From STD1-204 sp041649895 (GTDB lineage Bacteria > Patescibacteriota > Minisyncoccia > Minisyncoccales > Minisyncoccaceae): a DNA stretch of 23,046 nt. Where the stretch lies: NCBI GenBank assembly GCA_041649895.1, contig JBAZMG010000008.1:1-23046 (forward strand), written 5' to 3'. The translations under genes were made by a program, and so were the position numbers. The notes under the pieces were generated by a model, which ran no database searches, was not told where the DNA came from, and saw only the letters and a list, made by a program, of their open reading frames with translations. Shown one piece after another: positions 7,185 through 13,510 of this stretch (the first letter of the stretch is position 1; every line of letters begins with the position of its first letter).

Positions 7185-8060
7185 TCAGTTTGTGGCGAAA
7201 TTATTTAATAAATCAGAGAATCGTTGTTGATATTCCAATTCTCCCATCCCCTGCTTTGCAAAAAGTTTGTTTAATCCTACAAAATAGTTTTGTTGGATTT
7301 GAGAAGTGGGTATAACTTGATTATATATTTGAACATCGTCAATGTATCCGTCAAAAGTATAATTTGTGTCGTATGCTCTATTTCCTATTCTGGCGACAAC
7401 TCCAGAGCTATCAGGAGGTAATCCAGTGACTCCTCCACCGCTCGCCGTTACATCTACTCCGTTGATGTAAAGCTTCCTATTGCCACTAATGAAAGTGACT
7501 GTTGCCAGCTGCCATTGATTAAGAGCAACCGCATTATTGGAAGAAAGTAAGGATGCTCCCGCATCAATTCTAAAAGCAAGAACATTATTGGGGAATAAAC
7601 AAAAATTATAGCCGCCACCTCCACTGAAGCTTGTGCTTTTGTCAACAACTATTCCATAAGTACCCTCTCCGGTGCTTTTCGGATAAATCCAAGCGGAAAT
7701 AGTGCCACCGGTAGTCATTCTTAGATCAGATGCGTCAGCCAATTCGATGTAATCATCAATATTATCAAAGCTATAACAAGTGCTTTGCGGACAGGACGAA
7801 TAAACGGAAGCTCCGCTGACTGTGCCGGCCGCGTGTGTTCCCCAGGTGTCATTGGCATTGCCATCCAATTTGTATTCCGCGATCATATTAATCATTAAGG
7901 AATTCCGAAGAGAGTTGGCGAATACTTGGCCCTTGGCAATGCTAGCCTTCTGTGTCGTCGAGTTCATCCCAATGATAATCAACGCGGAAAGGATACCGAT
8001 TATCGCGATAACCACCAATAACTCAATTAAGGTAAATGCAGTGAATGATTTTTTATTCAT
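7185..8060 (-). CDS. Type IV pseudopilin with LamG (concanavalin A-like) domain, lone copy
   Basis: The product has 291 residues. A short basic leader (MNKKSFTA) is followed by the prepilin signature FTLIELLVVIAIIGILSALI, so processing by PilD-type peptidase would leave Phe+1. Position -1 is Ala instead of Gly. The N-terminal helix ends near residue 60. A LamG/ConA-like beta-sandwich then runs from about MIAEYKLDGNANDTW to DGYIDDVQIYNQ, and a helical tail closes with SQIQQNYFVGLNKLF. A Cys pair (CPQSTC, C-x4-C) lies before the sandwich strand SFDNIDDYIEL. It is expected on the cell surface in a pilus-like filament, perhaps binding glycans. It is related to the four-gene array at 16044-19721 but is the most divergent member. 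A -10 element lies only 7 nt upstream of the ATG. Confidence 0.88.
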   Translation of the reverse strand: MNKKSFTAFTLIELLVVIAIIGILSALIIIGMNSTTQKASIAKGQVFANSLRNSLMINMIAEYKLDGNANDTWGTHAAGTVSGASVYSSCPQSTCYSFDNIDDYIELADASDLRMTTGGTISAWIYPKSTGEGTYGIVVDKSTSFSGGGGYNFCLFPNNVLAFRIDAGASLLSSNNAVALNQWQLATVTFISGNRKLYINGVDVTASGGGVTGLPPDSSGVVARIGNRAYDTNYTFDGYIDDVQIYNQVIPTSQIQQNYFVGLNKLFAKQGMGELEYQQRFSDLLNNFATN

Positions 8061-8067
8061 TACTTTT

Positions 8068-8073
8068 ATTGTA
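8068..8073 (-). promoter_or_regulatory. -10 element giving a near-leaderless pilin message
   Basis: TACAAT on the - strand ends exactly 7 nt before the pilin ATG (8060), so transcription would begin at about the start codon. There is no Shine-Dalgarno. The first gene of the pilin array has the same geometry (TATAAT, 7 nt, ATG). No strong -35 is visible because a terminator hairpin occupies that space. Confidence 0.45.
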
Positions 8074-8074
8074 T

Positions 8075-8100
8075 AAAAAATCCGCCTTGACGTAAAGCGG
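8075..8100 (-). terminator. Terminator after the hydrolase-like gene
   Basis: On the - strand CCGCTTT and AAGGCGG form a stem (8100-8082) followed by A and six T (8080-8075). It lies 15 nt after the stop of the hydrolase-like gene and immediately upstream of the lone pilin start. It thus separates the greA unit from the pilin gene. Confidence 0.75.
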
Positions 8101-8115
8101 AATTTAAAAACATCT

Positions 8116-8871
8116 CTAATTTATTTTTTCTTGCAAAAATCCGGAGACAGTCGGTTCCACCTCAGCCCAGGTATATTGATGACCCGGGACATTCATAGCT
8201 TCCGGAAAAGAAATGGGTTTTCCGATAATTTTCGTGTAAATCATTATAAACGGCGCCTTTCCCACTGAACATAATAAATCCAAAACTCTCCCGTTTGATA
8301 ACGCGTCTTTCTTGCCATTATTAAAAATCAAAATATTAGGATTATTGTCTACTTTTACCCAAAAAGGCGGGCCAAACTCAATTGCTAAAATTTTGTCATT
8401 GCAACACTTAATCTTTTCCATTGTCGAGGTAACAAAGGCGGCCCCATTGGAAAGTCCTTCCAAAATAATCTTTTTGTCCGGATGGGCCGCTGAAAATTCT
8501 TGAAGTTTATTCGCGAGATATTTTGATTCTTTGGGAAAATTAAAAAGCACTTCTTTTACGTACGCGGCTTTGCCAAGCCAGCTTTCTTCCGTGCGATAAT
8601 ACGGGATCACCGAAACTTTATGGCCCAAATTCGTAAGGCTGTCTTGCGTGCCATAGACTATGGGCTTAAAATCCCAGGCCCTGTCCAAATGCACGGTACC
8701 AAATCCGCCGGAGTTGAAAATTATTATAATATCGCTCTCGTTAGCGGCTTTTTCCAAAGCATTCTCAAATGTTTTGGTGTTGCCCTGCCAAAAGAAAAAA
8801 TCAAACCAAATAAACGAGATAAGAAAAATCGCGGCAATTGAGATCAAAGTGATTTTTAAAATTTTTCCCAT
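8116..8871 (-). CDS. Membrane-anchored alpha/beta-hydrolase-like protein
   Basis: The product has 251 residues and I do not recognise a named family. An N-terminal hydrophobic segment (about 5-28) is a signal anchor, placing the rest outside the membrane. The globular part has features of the alpha/beta-hydrolase fold. There is an early strand ending in an oxyanion-type loop (IIIIFNSGGFG, 48-58) and a nucleophile elbow GLSNG (139-143, Ser141). A strand then precedes Asp189 (LIFNNGKKD), and there is a late His231 (VPGHQYTW). These could make a Ser-Asp-His triad. It follows greA by 6 nt and is probably cotranscribed with it, ending at the terminator 8075-8100. Esterase, lipase or thioesterase activity is possible; substrate unknown. 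Confidence 0.55.
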   Translation of the reverse strand: MGKILKITLISIAAIFLISFIWFDFFFWQGNTKTFENALEKAANESDIIIIFNSGGFGTVHLDRAWDFKPIVYGTQDSLTNLGHKVSVIPYYRTEESWLGKAAYVKEVLFNFPKESKYLANKLQEFSAAHPDKKIILEGLSNGAAFVTSTMEKIKCCNDKILAIEFGPPFWVKVDNNPNILIFNNGKKDALSNGRVLDLLCSVGKAPFIMIYTKIIGKPISFPEAMNVPGHQYTWAEVEPTVSGFLQEKIN

Positions 8872-8877
8872 TTTTAC

Positions 8878-9345
8878 TTAAGCGTCTCCGTATTGTATCT
8901 TCAATATCTTGTAATTTACGTCGGGTCTTAGATTAATAATATCGCCCACCCTTTTTCCGATAAAGGCCGCGCCAGCGGGAGACTCGTTGCTAATCTTTCC
9001 TTCAAACGGATTAGCTTCAAGTGTGCCCACGATCTTGAACTCGGTCTTCGTTGAGTCGCCGTTCTTTAATATGACCTTGGCGCCGAGATCCACTTTATCT
9101 TGCGCTTCTTTCGGTGGCTTCTTTATTATTATATAATTTTTTAGAATATTTTCCAACTCCAAGAGCCTGGAATTGGTCTCTTCCAGGGTATCCTGGTAAA
9201 CGACAAAATCGGGATTGGGATCTCCCCCTTCAAGAAAAGTGGGTACGTCAACAGAGGCCTCTTCCCGTAAAAGCTTTCTTAATGATTCATATTCATTTTG
9301 GAGTTCATCCAATTTTTCTCGTGTGATGTAGTATGTTGTGGTCAT
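8878..9345 (-). CDS. greA: Transcription elongation factor GreA/GreB family
   Basis: GreA enters the RNA polymerase secondary channel and stimulates cleavage of backtracked RNA. The 155 residues give the normal two-domain form. An N-terminal antiparallel coiled coil occupies about 7-75, then an FKBP-like C-domain with the near-invariant block GKISNESPAGAAFIGKRVGD (116-135). The tip of the coiled coil, which normally carries the catalytic acidic pair in a D-x2-E setting, here reads GDPNPDF with Asp42 and Asp46. The acidic residues are kept but the spacing changes. ATG 9345 has GAGG only 3 nt upstream. A roughly 190-nt leader with terminator/antiterminator potential precedes it, so expression may be controlled by attenuation. 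It is followed after 6 nt by the hydrolase-like gene. Confidence 0.92.
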   Translation of the reverse strand: MTTTYYITREKLDELQNEYESLRKLLREEASVDVPTFLEGGDPNPDFVVYQDTLEETNSRLLELENILKNYIIIKKPPKEAQDKVDLGAKVILKNGDSTKTEFKIVGTLEANPFEGKISNESPAGAAFIGKRVGDIINLRPDVNYKILKIQYGDA

Positions 9346-9360
9346 AGGCCTCGTTTACTT

Positions 9361-9534
9361 AAAAATCCCCTTTGCGAGGGGATTATTTTTATTATGTAAA
9401 ACCTTTTATAAAAATATCCCCTCTAATATTGAATAGCCAAGCAGAAAGCCGCTACCCAAACTCTTTTGGTAGAGACTTTTTTCGTATACGCTTTTGTGCT
9501 ATTCATTATCATAAGATATTTTATTTGTTTCTTC
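9361..9534 (-). ncRNA. Structured greA leader: candidate attenuator/riboswitch or stand-alone small RNA
   Basis: This fills most of the 331-bp gap between greA and mltG. Read on the - strand from a promoter at 9568-9541, the RNA has nested stems. The closing stem is 9515-9522 with 9411-9418 (8 bp). Inside it lie 9498-9504/9431-9437 (7 bp), 9490-9494/9445-9449 (5 bp) and 9468-9472/9452-9456 (5 bp). Then come GAGGGGAT (9423-9416), ATCCCCTC (9383-9376) and GGGGATT (9370-9364) with T5 (9365-9361). The middle piece can pair with the first (antiterminator) or the last (terminator), and the first also overlaps the closing stem. Its length of about 174 nt also fits an independent RNA such as 6S. No known riboswitch class was recognised. 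Confidence 0.5.
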
Positions 9535-9540
9535 GCTTTT

Positions 9541-9568
9541 AATATAGCAGGGCGACCGATTTTGTCAA
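9541..9568 (-). promoter_or_regulatory. Promoter of the greA leader RNA
   Basis: On the - strand a perfect TTGACA (9568-9563) is followed by a 16-nt spacer and TATATT (9546-9541), which is preceded by TG (extended -10, TGC-TATATT). The predicted start is near 9534, about 189 nt before the greA ATG. This is the strongest promoter-like sequence in the window. Confidence 0.8.
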
Positions 9569-9609
9569 TATAAAAAATTGTCCACACTTTAAGTTCGCGA
9601 AGAAATTAT

Positions 9610-9638
9610 TTGACCAAACCTGTATTTTTGCCTAGAAT
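9610..9638 (+). promoter_or_regulatory. Promoter of mltG
   Basis: TTGACC (9610-9615), a 17-nt spacer, then TAGAAT (9633-9638). The predicted start is near 9645, leaving a leader of about 32 nt to the mltG ATG. The divergent greA promoter lies 42 bp away, so the two share a compact control region. Confidence 0.8.
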
Positions 9639-9676
9639 GAGTCAGATAACAAATTATTCCAGATTAAAACACAAAA

Positions 9677-10720
9677 ATGAAGAGATTTTTCAAAGGAATC
9701 GCCGCTATTTTGGTGCTTTTGACTCTATTTTCCACCGCTTATTATTTTTATGACGGCATATACAACTATAAACCGTCCGATATTGTTGAAAAAAAGATCG
9801 TGGTGGGATTGGGCGAAGGAGCCGCCGATGTGGCAATGGAGTTACAAAAAAATAAGATCATAGAAGACCCATATCCCCTGCTCGCGTATTTGCTCGCGAC
9901 CGGAAAATATAAAGAAATAAAAGCCGGACAGTATTTGCTAAGTTCCAATATGGCCGGCCGCGATATTGCCGAAGTATTAACCGAAGGAACCACGACAAAA
10001 ATAGACCTTACTATAATCGAAGGCTGGGATCTCAAAGATATCGGACAATATTTTGAGTCTCAAAAGGTCGGAACGCAAAAAGATTTTTATTCGATCGCCG
10101 GCAAGCCCGCCTATGATTACAGAAAAGCCGCCTCGTCAAAAAACTTTAGCCAAGAATTTGATTTTTTGGCTGACAAGCCCGCGAATGCCGGACTTGAAGG
10201 ATATCTTTTTCCCGACACCTATTTTATAAATTCCGGGACCGGAACCGAAGAGGTTGTTTTGAAAATGCTTGCCAATTTTCAAACCAAACTCACCCCGGCG
10301 ATGCGGCAAGAAATAAAAAGGCAAAAGAAGACCATTTACGAGATCATAACGATGGCTTCGATCATTGAGAAAGAAGTTAAAACTTTGGAAGACAAAAAAA
10401 TGGTTTCCGATATTTTGTGGAAAAGGATCAAAGCGGGTATGCCCTTGCAAGCGGACGCCACGGTTTTGTACGCCCTCACAATCGACAGCGCGGATAAAGT
10501 TTACACGGAATCGACAAAAGTCGATTCACCCTTTAATACGTACAAATACCCCGGACTGCCACTGGGACCGATCTGCAATCCCGGAATAGACAGTATTATC
10601 GCGGCAATCTACCCCACTCCCAATAATTATTGGTATTATCTCTCCGATTCAAACGGGAAAACGATATTCAGTAAAAACCTGACGGAACATAATATCGCCA
10701 AAGCAAAGTATCTTAGATAG
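9677..10720 (+). CDS. mltG: Endolytic murein transglycosylase MltG (YceG-like)
   Basis: MltG cleaves nascent peptidoglycan glycan strands and so sets their length. The 347-residue product starts with a short basic stretch and one membrane anchor (about 6-24). A LysM-like region follows, then the YceG catalytic domain: IEGWDLKDI (114-122), LEGYLFPDTY (173-182), the catalytic motif TMASIIEKE (225-233, catalytic Glu at 231) and the C-terminal signature YPGLPLGPICNPG (291-303). All family landmarks are present and length is normal. The anchor places the domain outside the cytoplasmic membrane. It has its own promoter and no clear Shine-Dalgarno. It is a single-gene unit ended by a strong hairpin at 10784-10805. 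This implies a peptidoglycan wall. Confidence 0.94.
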   Translation: MKRFFKGIAAILVLLTLFSTAYYFYDGIYNYKPSDIVEKKIVVGLGEGAADVAMELQKNKIIEDPYPLLAYLLATGKYKEIKAGQYLLSSNMAGRDIAEVLTEGTTTKIDLTIIEGWDLKDIGQYFESQKVGTQKDFYSIAGKPAYDYRKAASSKNFSQEFDFLADKPANAGLEGYLFPDTYFINSGTGTEEVVLKMLANFQTKLTPAMRQEIKRQKKTIYEIITMASIIEKEVKTLEDKKMVSDILWKRIKAGMPLQADATVLYALTIDSADKVYTESTKVDSPFNTYKYPGLPLGPICNPGIDSIIAAIYPTPNNYWYYLSDSNGKTIFSKNLTEHNIAKAKYLR

Positions 10721-10726
10721 AATAAA

Positions 10727-10752
10727 TCCGCCGTCGCCAAGGCTATGGCGGA
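10727..10752. repeat. GC-rich palindromic repeat, short copy
   Basis: TCCGCC (10727-10732) and GGCGGA (10747-10752) bracket a core GTCGCCAAGGCTAT. The copy lies just after the mltG stop. Its vocabulary (GCC, CTATGGCG, CCAAGGC) matches the larger GC-rich repeats at 12362-12468 and 15982-16034. Confidence 0.5.
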
Positions 10753-10763
10753 CAAGGGAATAA

Positions 10764-10785
10764 TGAAGCAAGAATAAAGAATAAA
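10764..10785 (+). repeat. Heptad repeat array R2
   Basis: A short run of degenerate AAGAATN units, A-rich on +, sits directly before the terminator hairpin. It is mirrored on the other side of the hairpin by array R2' (10834-10868, T-rich). Confidence 0.6.
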
Positions 10786-10806
10786 GCCGCCATAAGGCGG
10801 CTTTTA
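10784..10806. terminator. Bidirectional terminator between mltG and the endonuclease Q gene
   Basis: AAGCCGCC (10784-10791), loop ATAA, GGCGGCTT (10796-10803), then TT and A/T-rich sequence. It is a perfect 8-bp stem placed between convergent genes. On the - strand the stem is followed by a T-rich stretch as well, so it can end both transcripts. Confidence 0.85.
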
Positions 10807-10833
10807 ATTAAGATATATTTAAAAAATTTTCAG

Positions 10834-10868
10834 TTAATTCTTGCTTCCCGCTTCTTAATTCTCTATTC
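10834..10868 (-). repeat. Heptad repeat array R2'
   Basis: A degenerate AAGAATN run on the - strand, in inverted orientation to R2 across the terminator. It lies just past the 3' end of the endonuclease Q gene. Confidence 0.6.
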
Positions 10869-10872
10869 TTTT

Positions 10873-12120
10873 TCAAAGTAGTTTTTGTTGGCGGATCGCT
10901 TCTTGTTTTTCGGCCGGTGAAAATATTTTCACTTTTCCAAAAACGCCGTCAAAACCGGGGGTGATGTTCACCTCCCCCGCTCTCGCCCTCCTTATTCCTT
11001 CCGCCAAATGCTCCCCCGCGACCTTTTTCAAGTCATCTATCGGCACGTCCAAAAGAATCTCAAATTCAGATGGAAAACTATTTACCATATTTTCGTAGCT
11101 TGCTTTTACTTTTTTTGAAACTTCGCCCACGCCAAGCGCTTCCGCGATAATTGTTTTTAAGGGCACAATACTTTTAAACGGAATGGCATTCTCTGGAATA
11201 AATCCCTCCTCTTTGTCCGCCAGCTTACTCACCCTGTTCATTACGCCTATCACCAAGCGTTTGCCGCAAGCCGGACAAAGCTCGCGATACTCCATTGATT
11301 CTTTAGCGTTAAGGGAAATATTGCATAACCTATCGCCGTCGTTAAAATACTTTCCCTCTTGCGGATAAAATTCTATAGTGTAGAGAAATTTTTCCGGATC
11401 TTTTTCCTTTATCGCTTTTATGATCGAAAAATAGTCCAAATCAGTATCAAAAACATTCGCCTCCCTACCGATCTTTTCCGGACTGTGCGCGTCGCTGTTG
11501 CTGAGAATAGCCACTCGCCTGCCGTCAGGAATGCGCCAGATCATAGACGGGTCGGCCGACAAACCGCTCTCAATCGCGTAAATATATTTCGCATAATCTT
11601 CAAAACATTCTTCAATGGAATCAAATCCTGATTTGGAACCGAAAATGCTAAACCACGGGGTAAGGCAATGGGCCGGCATAAACAAACAATCCGAAGAAAC
11701 ATCCAAAACTATTTTCAATAATTCTTTCGAATCCAAACCGAGGATCGGACGCCCATCCGATCTGATATTACCGATCGCGCCGAGCTTCTCGTTAAGTTTC
11801 TCTACCACTTCAAGCGAAGGAGCAAAAACAACATTATGCATTTTTCTTACCTTTCCTCCTTTTGTATAAATACAACTGATCTCAGTGGTCAATAAAAATC
11901 TTACGCCCGAATCCGAGCCCTTCAGTTGAAAAAGGCCCGGCTCTTTCGGCACAAGCTTTGTTTGCAATTCTTTAAACCATTGTGGATGCGTAAAATCTCC
12001 GCAGGTAATTACCTTTACCCCTTTAATCTTTGCCCACTTATCAATATTTTCCAAATCAGTTTCCCTGCTAGTCGCGCGGGAATACTTTGAATGAAGATGA
12101 AAATCGGCAATAAATTTCAT
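10873..12120 (-). CDS. Endonuclease Q family protein (PHP domain plus zinc finger)
   Basis: The 415-residue product matches the TIGR00375/EndoQ type: a PHP phosphoesterase domain followed by a zinc-finger domain. In Thermococcus, EndoQ nicks DNA 5' of deaminated bases (uracil, hypoxanthine) and abasic sites. Metal-site motifs are DFHLHSKYS (6-14), CGDFTHPQW (40-48), TTEIS (78-82), MPAHCLTPWFS (148-158) and SNSDAHSPEKIGREAN (207-222). The conserved linker EFYPQEGKYFNDGDRLC (250-266) and CPAC (282-285) supply zinc-binding cysteines 266, 282 and 285. The length fits the family. ATG 12120 lies 2 nt after the upstream gene's stop, so the two are coupled. The C-terminus overlaps no other gene. The identification is from memory of family motifs. 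The repair role is inferred. Confidence 0.82.
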   Translation of the reverse strand: MKFIADFHLHSKYSRATSRETDLENIDKWAKIKGVKVITCGDFTHPQWFKELQTKLVPKEPGLFQLKGSDSGVRFLLTTEISCIYTKGGKVRKMHNVVFAPSLEVVEKLNEKLGAIGNIRSDGRPILGLDSKELLKIVLDVSSDCLFMPAHCLTPWFSIFGSKSGFDSIEECFEDYAKYIYAIESGLSADPSMIWRIPDGRRVAILSNSDAHSPEKIGREANVFDTDLDYFSIIKAIKEKDPEKFLYTIEFYPQEGKYFNDGDRLCNISLNAKESMEYRELCPACGKRLVIGVMNRVSKLADKEEGFIPENAIPFKSIVPLKTIIAEALGVGEVSKKVKASYENMVNSFPSEFEILLDVPIDDLKKVAGEHLAEGIRRARAGEVNITPGFDGVFGKVKIFSPAEKQEAIRQQKLL

Positions 12121-12122
12121 AA

Positions 12123-12692
12123 TTAGCCGATCTTAAAGACCACATACCCATCCCTGACTCTTTCTTTTACTTTGATGCCCACCTCCCGACCTCTTTTCGC
12201 TTGTTTGATCTTTTCGCCCATATACTGCATAGAAACGATCTTTTGTTTGAAATCGGTAGCTTCTCCGCCTCTGATCCTAATCGTATCGCCTACATTCAAC
12301 ACTTCAGTCGGCTTTATCACGGCCACTCCTATTTTATCAAAATAATGCGTAATTTTACCTGCCTTCGCTTCGCCGAAGCCTTGGCGAAGGCGAGCTTCGC
12401 CCGTCTTCGTCGAGCTATGGCGAGGCAAGCCCTCTTTCGCTCCTTTAGAGCTATAGCGAGGCAAGCCCGCTTTAGACTTTTTTACAATTTTCCGCGAGGT
12501 AGTCAAACTTTTTTTGGTTTTCTTTTTGGCCGGCTTTTTTATAACAACTTTCTTTTTCGCAACCGGTCTCTTGGCGACTTTCTTTTTTATCGGTTTTTTA
12601 ACGACAGCCTTCTTTTTTGGAGCTGTTTTTTTCACTGCGGCTTTTTTCTTTGCCGGTTTTTTAACTATTTTTTTTGTTTTAGATTTTTTCAT
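12123..12692 (-). CDS. Lysine-rich protein with EF-Tu domain II-like beta barrel, invaded by repeats
   Basis: The 189-residue product has three parts. Residues 1-73 are a histone-H1-like tail of Lys-Pro-Ala repeats (KKPAKKK, KKAVVKK) that should bind nucleic acid. Residues about 74-112 are encoded by GC-rich repeats (AGLPRYSSKGAKEGLPRHSS, then LRQGFGEAKAG) and look like inserted filler. Residues 113-189 (ITHYFDKIGVAVIKP...VGDTIRIRG...VSMQYMGEKIKQAKRGREVGIKVKERVRDGYVVFKI) form a translation-factor beta barrel like EF-Tu domain II, also found alone in small archaeal and CPR proteins and at the end of some U32 peptidases. It probably acts with RNA or DNA. It lies 10 nt after the LOG gene and 2 nt before the endonuclease Q gene. 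Confidence 0.7.
   Translation of the reverse strand: MKKSKTKKIVKKPAKKKAAVKKTAPKKKAVVKKPIKKKVAKRPVAKKKVVIKKPAKKKTKKSLTTSRKIVKKSKAGLPRYSSKGAKEGLPRHSSTKTGEARLRQGFGEAKAGKITHYFDKIGVAVIKPTEVLNVGDTIRIRGGEATDFKQKIVSMQYMGEKIKQAKRGREVGIKVKERVRDGYVVFKIG
12362..12468. repeat. GC-rich palindromic and direct repeats inside a coding region
   Basis: A 9-bp inverted repeat (GCCTTCGC...GGCGAAGGC) lies at the left edge. After it, a 21-bp unit beginning GAGCTAT and ending GGCAAGCCC occurs twice (12412-12432 and 12448-12468) with one mismatch. The block keeps the reading frame of the host gene, adding about 39 residues between its basic tail and its barrel domain. Base composition is much richer in G+C than the flanks. 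The core GCCTCGCYRTAGCT recurs on the other strand at 15982. Confidence 0.8.
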
Positions 12693-12702
12693 ATTACCAT
12701 TA

Positions 12703-13314
12703 TTACTTTTTTTTCTTTTTAAGATGTTCTTTGTTGTGTTTTTTGCTTTTTACGACTATGTCTATCATCCGCTTGACCAAAATCTTCGGATCGGTTTCAA
12801 AGATTATCTTTTCAGATTCCCGGCTGTAAACCCTTTTTATAAGGCTCCTGATCTCGTCCGCCACCCCACCCGTGCGCTCCAAAACTCCAATCGGTTTCTT
12901 TGTTTCTATTGCCGTTGTCAATTCGTGAAGCGTACCCATTCGCCCGCAAATTATAATTACGGCATCGGCTGACTTTGTCATTATGACATCCCGGCCAGCG
13001 TAATCGCCACCGGTATAGATCATCACGTCAAACGGATCAACAGGCAGGCAATAAGTTTTAATATGAGCCAACTCCGATTCGGCCGGAGAAAAACCAACAT
13101 TAAATCCGCCCGCATCCTTGCATCCCAAGGCGGCAAAATACGGGACCCCGCTTGTAGCTCCGGTAATGAGGGTGTGTCCGGCTTTCGCGATCGCGCTTCC
13201 CACTGCTTTTGAAAGCTCTTCAATATCGTGGCAACAAACATTTGTTTCCGCGGCGCCGGAAACAACAATATTATATTTTGATTTTTTGGGAATCGTGGGG
13301 CAACTTTTTTTCAT
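12703..13314 (-). CDS. LOG-family (TIGR00725/SLOG-like) Rossmann protein
   Basis: From ATG 13314 the product has 203 residues. It has the SLOG/LOG Rossmann pattern: strand and loop VVSGAAETN (17-25), helix, then TGATSGVPYFAALGCKDAGG (51-70). The conserved turn is CGRMGTLHE (123-131) at the place of PGGxGTxxE in cytokinin-processing LOG enzymes, so the usual PGG is replaced by CGR. This points to the TIGR00725-type nucleotide-binding branch, whose substrate is not established. The C-terminus is a lysine-rich tail (KKHNKEHLKKKKK). A TTG at 13353 would add 13 residues but has no better ribosome site. It is the first of three tightly spaced - strand genes. Confidence 0.78.
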   Translation of the reverse strand: MKKSCPTIPKKSKYNIVVSGAAETNVCCHDIEELSKAVGSAIAKAGHTLITGATSGVPYFAALGCKDAGGFNVGFSPAESELAHIKTYCLPVDPFDVMIYTGGDYAGRDVIMTKSADAVIIICGRMGTLHELTTAIETKKPIGVLERTGGVADEIRSLIKRVYSRESEKIIFETDPKILVKRMIDIVVKSKKHNKEHLKKKKK

Positions 13315-13422
13315 ATTTTTTTTATTTTTACCACCATCTTTTAGTGATTCCAAAAAAGGTGGGGGTTAATTTAATCTTTTAATCTTGATTATTTTTTAGA
13401 AACGACTTGTGATTTAAACAAC

Positions 13423-13455
13423 AAAGAATAAAGAATTAAGAAGAATGAATTAAGA
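13423..13455 (+). repeat. Heptad repeat array R3
   Basis: AAGAATA/AAGAATT/AAGAAGA-type units with the A-rich strand on +. It lies in the 196-bp gap between the methyltransferase 3' end and the LOG gene start. It faces R3' (13477-13509) in inverted orientation 21 bp away, so transcripts could fold it into an imperfect long hairpin. Confidence 0.7.
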
Positions 13456-13476
13456 TTTCTCATTCCGCTTTCCCTC

Positions 13477-13509
13477 GCTTTATTCTTGCTTCTTTATTCT
13501 TCATTCTTC
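13477..13509 (-). repeat. Heptad repeat array R3'
   Basis: The inverted partner of R3, with heptads reading on the - strand. It ends 2 bp from the methyltransferase stop codon. Confidence 0.7.
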
Positions 13510-13510
13510 C

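Noticed and set aside
9364..9390. The AATCCCC/GGGGATT hairpin as a + strand terminator
   Set aside because: No + strand gene ends nearby (only greA antisense). The T-tract is also better placed on the - strand, where it forms the attenuator candidate.
12201..12972. Long Phe-rich open frames on the + strand
   Set aside because: They are the antisense of the lysine-rich tail and repeats of the - strand gene (AAA/AAG read as TTT/CTT) and match no family.
13315..13353. TTG start for the LOG-family protein
   Set aside because: The extra 13 residues are low complexity and there is no Shine-Dalgarno; ATG 13314 starts next to the conserved fold.
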